Part shown: positions 42,876-51,730 of the stretch, piece by piece
How positions within the stretch are numbered: the stretch's first letter is position 1
Layout of the letters: the number at the start of each line of letters is the position of its first letter
Source: Pseudeuparius sepicola
Taxonomy: Eukaryota > Arthropoda > Insecta > Coleoptera > Anthribidae
Length of the DNA: 64,000 nucleotides
Direction of reading: 5' to 3'
Assembly: GCA_963920635.1 (NCBI GenBank)
Contig: OY987298.1
Coordinates: 58,693,949-58,757,948 of the forward strand
Made by a program: the position numbers and the translations under genes
The notes under the pieces: model-generated
The model's database searches: none
What the model was told of the DNA's origin: nothing
Seen by the model: the letters and a program-made list of their open reading frames with translations, nothing else

Positions 42876-45418
42876 TACAGGCTGTCTACTTTTAAGTGTA
42901 TACAAATCGATAAAAAATGTATTTTGTGAGATATTTTCAAAAAACCTTTTTTTGTTCAAAAGGTCTTCAAAAAACGCTTCTTTTGACGTTTTTACTTTTG
43001 TCAAAATGCAGATCCAGGGACGGCTACGATTTTTTTATACCCCGATTTTCGCAAAAACCATTTAGGGATTTTTTTTTATTTAAAATCTGACACAACAGCG
43101 TTAATCAGGACACCCCAAAACCCCCATATACTAAATTTGAACAAAAAATGTAGAGGGTGTTCGGTTCTACACCGTGTTAAAGTTGAGCAAAATATGGACT
43201 TCAAAGGCACCTGGCGAGTCAAGCGTGCCATGGAATTATTTCAAAACAGTGGAAGAATTAACAGGAACACCCAAAGTGTTGATGGAAGAAATTGCAAGAA
43301 GAAATATACAGGATGTTTTTCTCTACGGCGTCTCAAATTTCCGATTTTTTTTCAAATTTCATGCCGGTCAAGTTTGCCTTGGATTATTGAAACAATGTTA
43401 CTAAATGTAAAATAAATTAAATGTTACCAAAACATCATCAAATAAAATACTTAAGTCTTAAGTTATCGAGGTTTTCTCAATATAATCGCCTTCTAAGGTT
43501 ATACATTTGTCAATACGCTTTTTAATGTTACAAACAACATTTTTTTAACTCATTTGCTGTTACTGATTGGCAAGCTTCTATTATTTTTTGTTGTAGCTCG
43601 TTTATGTCTCTAGGGCGATTTTTATATACTCTATCCTTTATCGCACCCCAAAAATAAAAGTCCATCGAGGACACATCTGGCGATCGAGGGGGCCATCTAA
43701 TTAATGGACTATTTCTTGCAATCCATCTGCAAGTGGTAAAATTTATTAGTACATTAATCTAAAATCATGTAAGTGCAACAATAACAATACCTGTTGTCAA
43801 AATTATTATTTAGCCACTCAGTGACAGCTCGAGTTCCATGGATAGGCGCTCCATCTAACTGCATCGTTAAATCTCTTGTGTCTCTCAATGGTAAATATTC
43901 GAGGGCGTTTTGAAAGTCGCCTCTCAAAAATTCCAGAAAGAGAGCACCATTTAGAGGTTGGCGGAAAAAGAAAGGTCCTATCACCCTGTGGCCAGTTATC
44001 CCACAAAAGACATTTACTTTTTGCGAGAACTGGCTTTTAGTGTGTACAACAAAATGAGGATTTTCTTCCGACCAATATCGTGTATTCTGGGATGAAACAA
44101 CCCCATTTGTTGTGAAAGTTGCTTCATCCGTAAATAATATATTTTTTAGAAAATTAGCATCATTCAGGTATTCCCCTTGCGCCCACAAACAATATTCGAG
44201 TCTTCGTTCCATGTCTCCTACTTCTAACGTGTGCAGAAATTTTGCTTTAAATGCCTTTAATTTATTTATTTTTAAACATTTCCAAATTGTAGATCTTTTG
44301 AGCAGCAAATCCCTAACTGCATCATTTAAGGAATTATTAGGATTGTTCCTAAAATATTCTAAAATTTGTTCAGACGTTCTGTTGTTAATTGTTATTACTT
44401 CCCCTGATCTTTTTTATAGACACATTTCCTACAAAACAATAGGTCCAATTAATTGCATTTCATTTTATTAATTTTCCAGCTCTTCAACTTCACTTACCCG
44501 CTAGACCAAATGTTCTGTTTATTTTTGCTACGGTAGACTAGTGGATATTCCGTTTATGACGCGTATTAAATATCCTGGCAACTTCACGGTAAGGCACATT
44601 TTCACTCGTTAATCTGATAATCTCAATTTTGTCACTCAAAGTTAACGCTTCCATTGTGTATACAAGTTGGCCAAAAATTAAGATTAACAGAACTGTCAAA
44701 TTTATTGTATTGACTTGTTTTTTAATTTCCATGGCAGATCTGATTTGTGCGAATATTTTTATTAAGAATTTAAACTGTCTGTACAGATTTTTTAAAATTA
44801 TTACCTAACAAAAACTAGAATATTGTTCGTAAACACAAGGGAAATGACTGAATGACTCTTTATATTTTTTTAATTTAATTTATTTTACATTTAGTAACAT
44901 TGTTTCAATAATCCAAGGCAAACTTGACCAGCATAAAATTCGAAAAAAATCGGAAATTTGAGACGCCGTAGAGAAAAACATCCTGCATATTTCTTCTTGC
45001 AATTTCTTCCATCAACACTTTGGGTGGTCCTGTTAATTCTTCCACCGTTTTGATATAATTCCATGGCACGCTTGACTCGCCAGGTGCCTTTGAAGTCCCT
45101 ATTTTGCTCAACTTTAACACGGTGTAGAACCGAACACCCTCTACATTTTTTGTTCAAACTTAGTATATGGGGGTTTTGGGGTGTCCTGATTAACGCTGTT
45201 GTGTCAGATTTTAAATAAAAAAATCGCTAAATGGTTTTTGTGAAAATCGGGGTATAAAAAAAATCGTAGCCGTCCCTGGATTTGCATTTTGACAAAAGTA
45301 AAAACGTCAAAAAAAGCGTTTTTTGAAGACCTTTCGAACAAAAAAAGGTTTTTGAAAATATCTCACAAAATACATTTTTTATCGATTTGTATACACTTAA
45401 AAGTAGACACCCTGTATA
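42876..45418 (-). mobile_element. Mariner-like element with about 550-bp inverted repeats
   Basis: The arms 42876-43421 and 44870-45418 are inverted copies at high similarity (TACAGGCTGTCTACTTTTAA against TTAAAAGTAGACACCCTGTA). TACA stands next to each end, compatible with a TA duplication. Between them on the minus strand lies a transposase relic with introns. The ends belong to the TACAGGGTGT class seen across the window. Very long inverted repeats are unusual for mariner relatives and would make the element a foldback structure. Confidence 0.82.
43458..44654 (-). pseudogene. Mariner-like (IS630/Tc1 superfamily) transposase with introns
   Basis: ATG at 44654 opens a helix-turn-helix domain (TLSDKIEIIRLTSENVPYRE, VARIFNTRH). 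A TAG follows shortly, then STVAKINRTFG and a donor at 44497. The main exon holds the catalytic blocks ILFTDEATFTTNG (first Asp) and MQLDGAPIHG (second Asp). It ends at a donor (43790); a 64-bp intron (43790-43727) leads in frame to RWIARNSPLIRWPPRSPDVS and SMDFYFWGAIKDRVY, with the third acidic site in the SPD block. The frame slips in an A run near 43540, where the last part (KRIDKC, GDYIEK) lies one frame over to about 43458. The first intron's acceptor does not give a clean frame. So the copy is nearly complete but broken at two or three points. Confidence 0.8.
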
Positions 45419-45420
45419 CA

Positions 45421-46435
45421 CAGTGCCCGCCAAAAAGTTGGAACCATAAGGGAATTTTATTTTATTTTTGGGCTAAGATGAAACTACTCTGGGGCGATCA
45501 TCTCTGCTTCCAAAAAGATTCGAAATGAGATCATTTAAGGTGGATTTATAAACTCGACGTTTGCGTTGGCGCTCGCCGTTGCCGTTTGCGTCGAAAATTC
45601 AATCCCAATATTTTACGTGTAACCGTTTATAAAATGCCGTCGAATGCTGCCGTCTGCGTCCGATGCCGTCCGAGATAAACTAATTTCATCTTTTTCACGT
45701 TCCGTCGTTCACATTTCTGGACGCAAACTGCGAAGGTCACCGTCAACTTCGAGCGCCAACGCAAACGTCGAGTTTATAAATCCACCTTAAACGTCGTGAC
45801 GTTATTTAGCATACCTGTCAAAAATGACATTTAATTAAATAAATAGCCAAAATACGCTTTATTTGTGATTTTATCGAAAAAAGTTATTTAAAAAAGGTGC
45901 TTGGAATTTTATTTTACCCCTATGTGCAAAATCAAAATCAGACAAAAATTCTGACAATGATATATTTTTGATTTTTTGAAAAAAAAAAATTTGGTGTACC
46001 ATATTTGACTTTAGAATTGTTTGTCTATCATCCAAACGTGATATTTTTTAGTTATGACCCCTTTTTGGGTCGTAATCGGCTAGTTTCAAGAAAAACTTGA
46101 CTAACAAGATGGAATTTTTATATTTTTTCAAAAAATCAAAAATTTATCATTGTCAGAATTTTTGTCTGAAAATTGGCACATATGGGTATAATAAAATTCC
46201 AAGAAACTTTTTCAAATAACTTTTTTTTATAAAATCACAAATAAAGCGTATGTTGACTATTTATTTAATTAAATATCAATTTTGACAGGTATGTCAAATG
46301 ACGTCACTACGTAACGACATTTAATGACCTCATTTCGAATCTTTTTGGAAGCAGAGATGATCGCCCCAGAGTAGTTTGATCTTAGCCCAAAAATAAAAAA
46401 AGTCCCTTATAGTTCCATCTTTTTGGCGGGCACTG
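45421..46435. mobile_element. Tc1-like non-autonomous foldback element
   Basis: Ends CAGTGCCCGCCAAAAAG (45421) and CTTTTTGGCGGGCACTG (to 46435) are inverted, and they closely resemble the Tc1 terminus (CAGTG..GGCCAAAAAG). TA follows on the right; on the left the TA is two bases further out. Long inverted matches continue inward, for example AAAAAGATTCGAAATGAG facing CTCATTTCGAATCTTTTT and CAGACAAAAATTCTGACAAT facing ATTGTCAGAATTTTTGTCTG. No transposase. It directly abuts the mariner-like element on the left. Confidence 0.8.
45539..45786. repeat. 248-bp TTAA-flanked MITE nested in the Tc1-like element
   Basis: Inverted ends GGTGGATTTATAAACTCGAC and GTCGAGTTTATAAATCCACC continue through GTTTGCGTTGGCGCTCG. 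TTAA flanks both sides (45535-45538 and 45787-45790). TTAA targets are typical of piggyBac, although the GGTGG terminus is not the usual CCC. It is GC-rich relative to its host and interrupts only the left arm of the Tc1-like foldback. Confidence 0.75.
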
Positions 46436-46438
46436 TAC

Positions 46439-46929
46439 ATATGAACTTCAATGATCAATCAATCAATGATCAATTTTTGACAACTCTAGTTCAAAATAGC
46501 GCTGGTATCAATTTATAAAAATTAGTGACATGCAGTAATTGCGGGACTGTTGTTTGTTTTGTTCTCCAGGCCTACTAAGAATTTGAGGATACCCTATTAT
46601 GATGGTTGAAGTAAATATAGTATAAGTAATTTACCTAATGACTTTTAAATTGTTTTTGTTTCTGTTGCAGTTTTTTTTATCAATGTTATTAAGTCTCCAA
46701 TTTTTCAAAAATACCGTTGTTTATATGACCGGTTTAAGAAAAAAACTTGTGTGAGAATTATACACTAATAAATCTACTGTTCCTAAATATGACACACACG
46801 GGCGTCAGTGGTGTCACATTTAAGAAGATTACATAGAAAAAAACTTTTGTTTTAACTTTCTCTTTCTCTAGACAGTGTCCCTATTATTTCTGGCGGGTGT
46901 CACATTATTTATGCTCAGAAACAGGAGTT
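46439..46929. other. No gene recognised
   Basis: AT-rich, with short repeats of ATCAATGATCAAT at the left. No coding frame or element ends that I can support. Confidence 0.4.
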
Positions 46930-47640
46930 AGTATCACGCGAAAATGCGCACCCCCTGTTTTATTTTTTTACCTAGAAAAAAAAAGTAAAGACCAAAGTTA
47001 AACCAAATTTCTTACATTTACTATTCTATTGGCGTATCATTGGTTTCTCAAATAACCCTTCAAAAAAGTATCAAGTGGTGTTAAATCTGGACTATTGGCT
47101 GGCCATGGTATAACTCCTCTTCTTCCTATCCATTCGCGATAAGTTTCATTTAAATAGTTCCTAATAAAAATACCACAATGATATGGTGCCCCATCTTGCT
47201 GCCAAATAATTTCACCTCGTTGTTGAATTGGAATCTCGTCTAATAAATTTTCAATTTCATTTCTAAGCATTGCACTATACAAATTACTGTTTGCATTTTG
47301 TTCAAAGAAAATTTGTCCCAGGATTTGATTATTTAAGATAGCACACCAGACATGTGTATATGGATCGTCTACTTTGGAATTTTATTTCATGTATTTTGTG
47401 TCGATTATGAAGCGACCAGTGTCTTGTATTATGTCTATTACTTATAATAACCAGCTGGTGGTGAATGTTGACTCATCCGTCCACAAAACCTTATTAAAAC
47501 AATTTGGATCATGTCTCAATAGGATTGGCATATATATGTTGTGTAATTTAATCGGTTTTCAATTTGAGCTGCACTAAGTGTCTGCACAGGTCCAATCTTA
47601 TACGAGTATGGAAAGTATTTGTTGCATTTTAAAACCTTCT
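46930..47640 (-). pseudogene. Mariner-like transposase relic, copy A
   Basis: The minus strand reads WTDESTFTTSW (first catalytic Asp) near 47500, then after frame damage HVWCAILNNQILG, YSAMLRNEIENLL, and IIWQQDGAPYHCGIF (second Asp), NETYREWIGRRGVIPWPANS and PDLTPLDTFLKGYLRNQ (third acidic site) ending at 47037. Sequence just downstream, TATCACGCGAAAATGCGCAC to CCAAAGTT (46934-47002), is the inverse of 54830-54895, so both belong to one family. The gene is broken by stops between the first two blocks. Confidence 0.75.
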
Positions 47641-47679
47641 GGATTAAACCAAAAGAATATCTGAACTCTCATTGTGCTT

Positions 47680-48160
47680 GTTTACCGGCTCCGCCGGACC
47701 CATAGGACCTTGTTTTGGCTCGCGCACTGCTGGGTAGTAATAGGTGTACCTATTTTATCGTCTACAGGTCGCAGTTCCCGATTTTTCGAGCCCAAATTTG
47801 GCGTACGGCCGACCGAGCTGATGGCACAGAATAGGGCTGATGGGCAAGAAAGCTTTTGAAAGCGTCCGAATCGGAAGAGCCGTTCGGCCCCCGGAATTTT
47901 TTTCGATTTTTTTTTGGAAAATATAGCTAGGAATTCGAACGGAGAGCGCCAGTCGAGTTCAATTTTCGCGTGGGGCCGCCGACGGATACGGGCCTCTCGC
48001 CTGCGAGAGGGCACCCCGATCGGAAAAGCCGTTCGGCCGTTTCGGCCCCTTTTGGGCCGCTTTTTTTTAGCGATTTGGCGAGGTCCGCGGGATCATACTG
48101 TATACCTACATCGTGGCCGAGGTGCACGCCCGGCACGCCCCACACTTATTCATAAACATC
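47680..48160. repeat. GC-rich repeat-like segment of unknown family
   Basis: A locally GC-rich block with internal near-repeats: GAGCCGTTCGGCC near 47877 and AAAGCCGTTCGGCCG near 48025, each followed by CCC, TTTTT and a return to GC-rich sequence. Open frames on both strands arise from composition and show no known domain. It may be a GC-rich retroposon tail or a duplicated unit. Confidence 0.4.
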
Positions 48161-48227
48161 GACTGACATTTGGTTTGTTTTGATATGGAAGATGGATTTT
48201 CAAATTTCGTAGCGATTTGAGACTTTT

Positions 48228-48427
48228 AGGGCTCAGAGCGTTGACTGATATATTATTAAAGACTGCTCACGGCTGTCACGTCTGACACATTTTTGGCTCA
48301 CCATGCGCTTTCCGGAGATAAAATACAATACAGAATACATTGTTAGCCATCAGAGCCATCTGTTTTCCAGGACATAAAGCTATAGCCGTGAGAAGTCTTT
48401 ATAAATACGTCAGTCAACGCTCAGAGG
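48228..48427. repeat. About 200-bp MITE
   Basis: Inverted ends of about 45 bp: CTCAGAGCGTTGACTGA, AAAGACTGCTCACGGCT on the left and AGCCGTGAGAAGTCTTT, TCAGTCAACGCTCAGAG on the right. No coding frame. Confidence 0.65.
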
Positions 48428-48569
48428 TCCATCTGTTATTCCGTGGGTGAATTTTTCGGGTAGGGGCGCGCTGTATTTTTATGTAAAATCTCGAATATTT
48501 TAGGAAACGCCACGCGAGACTATCTATCCTTTATAGAGCTGTACGGTTCGTATCAAACATGTATTAAGG

Positions 48570-48765
48570 AGCGCAGTGGCGCAGTGGAAGCGTGCTGGGC
48601 TCATAACTCGAAGATCCGGAGTTCGAAACCACGCTCTGGGACAAGTTTTTTTATTTCTTTTTTATTTTTTACTAAAGTATTTTTTAAAAAATATGTAGTG
48701 TTAAATATTGTACGGTGTACGGAACCCTTCGTGTGCGAGTTCGACTCGCACTTGGCCGATTTTTA
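48570..48765 (+). repeat. tRNA-Met-derived SINE-like unit
   Basis: 48570-48641 matches initiator tRNA-Met through TGGCGCAGTGGAAGCGTG, CTGGG, an anticodon loop CTCATAA (CAT at 48602-48604) and GTTCGAAACC. Several stem pairs are lost in the acceptor, anticodon and T stems, so it is not a functional tRNA. A T-rich stretch follows, then GTACGGAACCCTTCGTG, GAGTTCGACTCGCACTTGGCC and a T run. The A and B box positions remain recognisable, as in a tRNA-derived SINE. Confidence 0.6.
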
Positions 48766-48819
48766 ACTTTATACCTACTCTTACTTGTGTATTGTTATAA
48801 ATAGTTGCAGTATTTGGCA

Positions 48820-49430
48820 TTGCAGGAGCATGCCGCAGAGACGAGTTACAGAAATTACCATTAAATAATATTAACGAGATGGATTATATCATAACTGTAA
48901 AAATTCCCGATAGCAATATAAACAAACCTCGATCATTTGTAATAAGCGGAAAAATTAGAAGTTTTAATTTTGTTGAAATGTATCGCAAATATGCATCCCT
49001 TCATCCCCAGTCTACCAGTCACACTAGATTTTTTTTTATAAGATATTATAACGGAAAATGCTCCGTTCAACCTGTTCGTGTAAATACTTTTAGTAAAGTT
49101 CCAAGTGATATTGCAAAGTACTTAAAGATTGAAAACCCAATGCAATACATAGGACACTGCTTTCGCAGATCTTCTGCAACATTGCTTGTGGAATCTGGGG
49201 TAGACCTGTTAACATTAGTCATTAAAACGCCATTGAGGATGGAAATCTTCAACTGTAGCTGAGGGCTATATTTTGGGGAGTCAATTTGTAAAAAAAAAAA
49301 CTGAAATAGGTGCTCAAATTCTGGAAGATGAACCAAGTACGAGTACTGGAAACTTCACAACAATTCTAAAACGAGTTTTAAGTGACGAACCTGAGACCTT
49401 CATAGGCAATAAAGAAAACAAAATTTAAAA
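48820..49430 (+). pseudogene. Crypton-type tyrosine recombinase remnant
   Basis: A candidate acceptor (AATAGTTGCAG) is followed by GIAGACRRDELQKLPL, where the first catalytic Arg sits in the CRRDEL block. QPVRVNTFSKVPSDIA and YIGHCFRRSSATLLVESGVD (the HxxR block) follow. The frame then slips near 49224, and one frame over the sequence reads RH, a stop, GWKSSTVAEGYI with the catalytic tyrosine, and continues to 49427. All four catalytic elements of a tyrosine recombinase are therefore visible, broken by one shift and one stop. The spacing matches insect Crypton or Crypton-derived proteins better than DIRS elements, since no RT is nearby. It would act by single-strand cutting and rejoining. Confidence 0.75.
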
Positions 49431-49730
49431 AATTACTGGAAATGAAGTTTGTCCATCAGTTGCCTCGACTGCGTCTCGAGCTGAAAACTTCATGCCTCGT
49501 GCAACAAATATGCACTTTTTGCACTATATAGTTACACAAATAACTATTTTTCTAAGTATAATAGAATTATGTTTTTCGCATTGCAAAAAGAGAAACTTTT
49601 TCAGGGTACCTATAATAGGTTCTCAAATAAAGCCCGATTATATCCTTAGTTTTTTAAATAAAAAGACTAGCTTAAAACCAGGATGATGCAGTTTTCTCTG
49701 GAGAATCCGAATGTAGCTTCAGAATTGATA
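49431..49730. other. No gene recognised
   Basis: AT-rich sequence after the recombinase remnant, possibly its 3' flank. No element ends are evident until TACAGGGTGTT at 49733. Confidence 0.35.
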
Positions 49731-50515
49731 TACAGGGTGTTCTCGAAAAGTTAAGAACAAAAATACAAATATACATTTTTCTGATAACTTTATTTGGAAA
49801 AAAAATGCTTTTTATGAGCTAACTTTGCGTAAAAACACACTTGAGATCCATGGCCTACTTTCCGAGATATTTTTCAAAATCCCGAAAATCGCCGAAATTT
49901 CTTCGGCATGTAACTTTTTTGTTTCAAGGGTTACCGAAAAAATCTCTAAATGAAATTTATGGGCAAAACTGATTGCTTTAAACCTAGTTTATCAGAATTT
50001 GGAAAAATAGCATGGTTTGTTGTGTGCTCTCTTAACACTTAATTTTTTTTTATTTATAGCTGTCATGCATACTAGAAAATTTTAAAAATGTGAAAAATGG
50101 GCAAGATACCAATACCTAGCAAGAAATTTTCAAGATTTCCAATGTAGTATGTTGGGAAGAAAATACCTAAAACATGAAGGTACAGCATTCGAGGCCACGG
50201 CTCGCTACAATAAAATGGGCACATTTTTCGGTGGGTATACTAAGATAGCACCCATTATACCGTGGCATTGTTTTAAATTCTGGTAAAGTAGGCTTAAAGC
50301 AATTACTTTTGCCCGCAAATGTGATTGGGGAAAATTTTTCGGTAACTCTTGAAACAAAAAAGTTACAAATCGAAGAAATTCTGGCAGTTTTCGGGTTTTT
50401 CAAAAATATCTCTGAAAGTAGGCCATGAATCTCAAATGTTACACAAAGTTACCTTATCAAAAAAGCAATCATTTATTTCAAATGAAGTCCTCGGAAAAAT
50501 AAATTGTAATATATA
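49731..50515. repeat. Degenerate foldback element, TACAGGGTGTT end
   Basis: The left end ATACAGGGTGTTCTCGAAAA opens an arm whose blocks recur inverted on the right: GGCCTACTTTCCGAGATATTT near 49851 faces AAATATCTCTGAAAGTAGGCC near 50404, and AAAAAGTTACA near 50358 faces TGTAACTTTTTTGTTTCAAG at 49909. The right terminus is decayed. Confidence 0.6.
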
Positions 50516-50584
50516 TTGGGGGATTTGTTGGGCGAAAATTCTTATTTGTCAAACAGGCTTCAATAAATGGAGTATTATGCGTAG

Positions 50585-50885
50585 GCGCTTGTAAGTCTGC
50601 CGTGGTTTCAGCACGGCCACAACTCGGCACTCTTCAAGTTGGTGGCGCTCCGAGGTCTGTGCTTGTTTAATTGATGAACCCGGATTTTCTTCAAAAAATA
50701 ATAAAATTTCCAGATCTCTTTCTTCACGTATAGTTCGCCGCTTATTCCTATTTTTTGGGAGTGAATCAGTTTGCCCTAATTTTAAGTCAATTCGACTAAA
50801 TGTATCAATTGACGGTACTACTCTGTCACGATACAGTCGGGCGTATTCTCTGCGAGCTACAAATTGACTAAAAGTAGCATCTACC
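50585..50885 (-). pseudogene. N-terminal part of a mariner-like transposase
   Basis: The minus strand reads FSQFVARREYARLYRDRVVP, IDTFSRIDLKL, NKRRTIREERDLEILLFFEE and NPGSSIKQAQT. This is the helix-turn-helix and linker that begins DUF4817-type mariner-like transposases (YARLYP.R.P...TFSRI, then FFEENP). The catalytic part does not follow in this orientation; the C-terminal piece nearby (51085) is on the plus strand, so they are separate copies. Confidence 0.65.
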
Positions 50886-51538
50886 TATCGAATTATTCAA
50901 CTTTGTTTGATTTTAGATAAATTTTAAATTGTTTCTTACCACGACATGCGTTTTTTCACATTTTAAATATATTTGGAGCATTTCATACCGTTGTTGGTTG
51001 GTATAAAACATTTTGGTATTACTATATTTTGATATTTCTTATTTATTTTATTCCATGACTTTGATACTGACGAAAATAAAAAAAATATTTGGCAGGAAGA
51101 TGGGGCACCGCCTCATTGTGGTATTTTTCTTAGGAACTATTTAAATGAAACTTATCGCGAATGGATATGAATAAGACGAGTTATACCATGGCCGGCCAAT
51201 AGTCAGATTTAACACCACTTATACTTTTTTGAGAGGTTCACGGGCGTAGCCAAGGGGGGGGTTTCGGGGGTTCAAACCCCCCCCCCCCCCCGAAATAAGC
51301 AAAATATTACCTAAAAATACGAGGAGTGAAGAGTTAAATTATTATTACGTTTGAATATATGTAGTAATAGTAGCGCCTAGCGCCATCTTTTGACGAGAGG
51401 CAGACGCAGTTGCAGCCGAACTATTTTATATTGTAGGAAAACTTTGCGTTGTTTCTCGATTATTCGCCACGCCCCTCGGTCGAAATGAGCGGAGCTTTGT
51501 GGAAGTTCGTGGAAGTTTCTGGACGGCTACTGGGCTGC

Positions 51539-51546
51539 TATATAAG
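51539..51546 (+). promoter_or_regulatory. TATA box of the hAT transposase gene
   Basis: TATATAAG is 192 bp before the first ATG and is followed about 25-30 bp later by GGCAGTAGG, an initiator-like start. It lies in the GC-richer leader of the element. GTAAGTGAG at 51653 could be a donor of a leader intron. Inferred from position and sequence. Confidence 0.5.
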
Positions 51547-51730
51547 TGGCGCGTGACCGCGCTTACGGCAGTAGGTATTGTTCCATGCGAACTCGAAGCG
51601 AATAAAAGTGAAAAGTGGTGAACGAATAGTGAAGAGAATTAAGTGTACCGTGTAAGTGAGTAATTTTAGTGCACTGTTATTCGATGACCTTGTTAAGGAT
51701 AGATACGTGAATCATTATTACTGTCGAAAA

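Noticed and set aside
42768..45528. Paired small open frames at 43.1 and 45.0 kb
   Set aside because: They are mirror translations of the inverted repeats of the mariner-like element.
47674..48183. GC-rich open frames on both strands
   Set aside because: They arise from base composition, overlap on both strands and have no recognisable motif or splice context.
48570..48641. Functional initiator tRNA-Met gene
   Set aside because: Several acceptor, anticodon and T-stem pairs are mismatched, so it does not fold as a normal tRNA. Called a SINE-like head instead.
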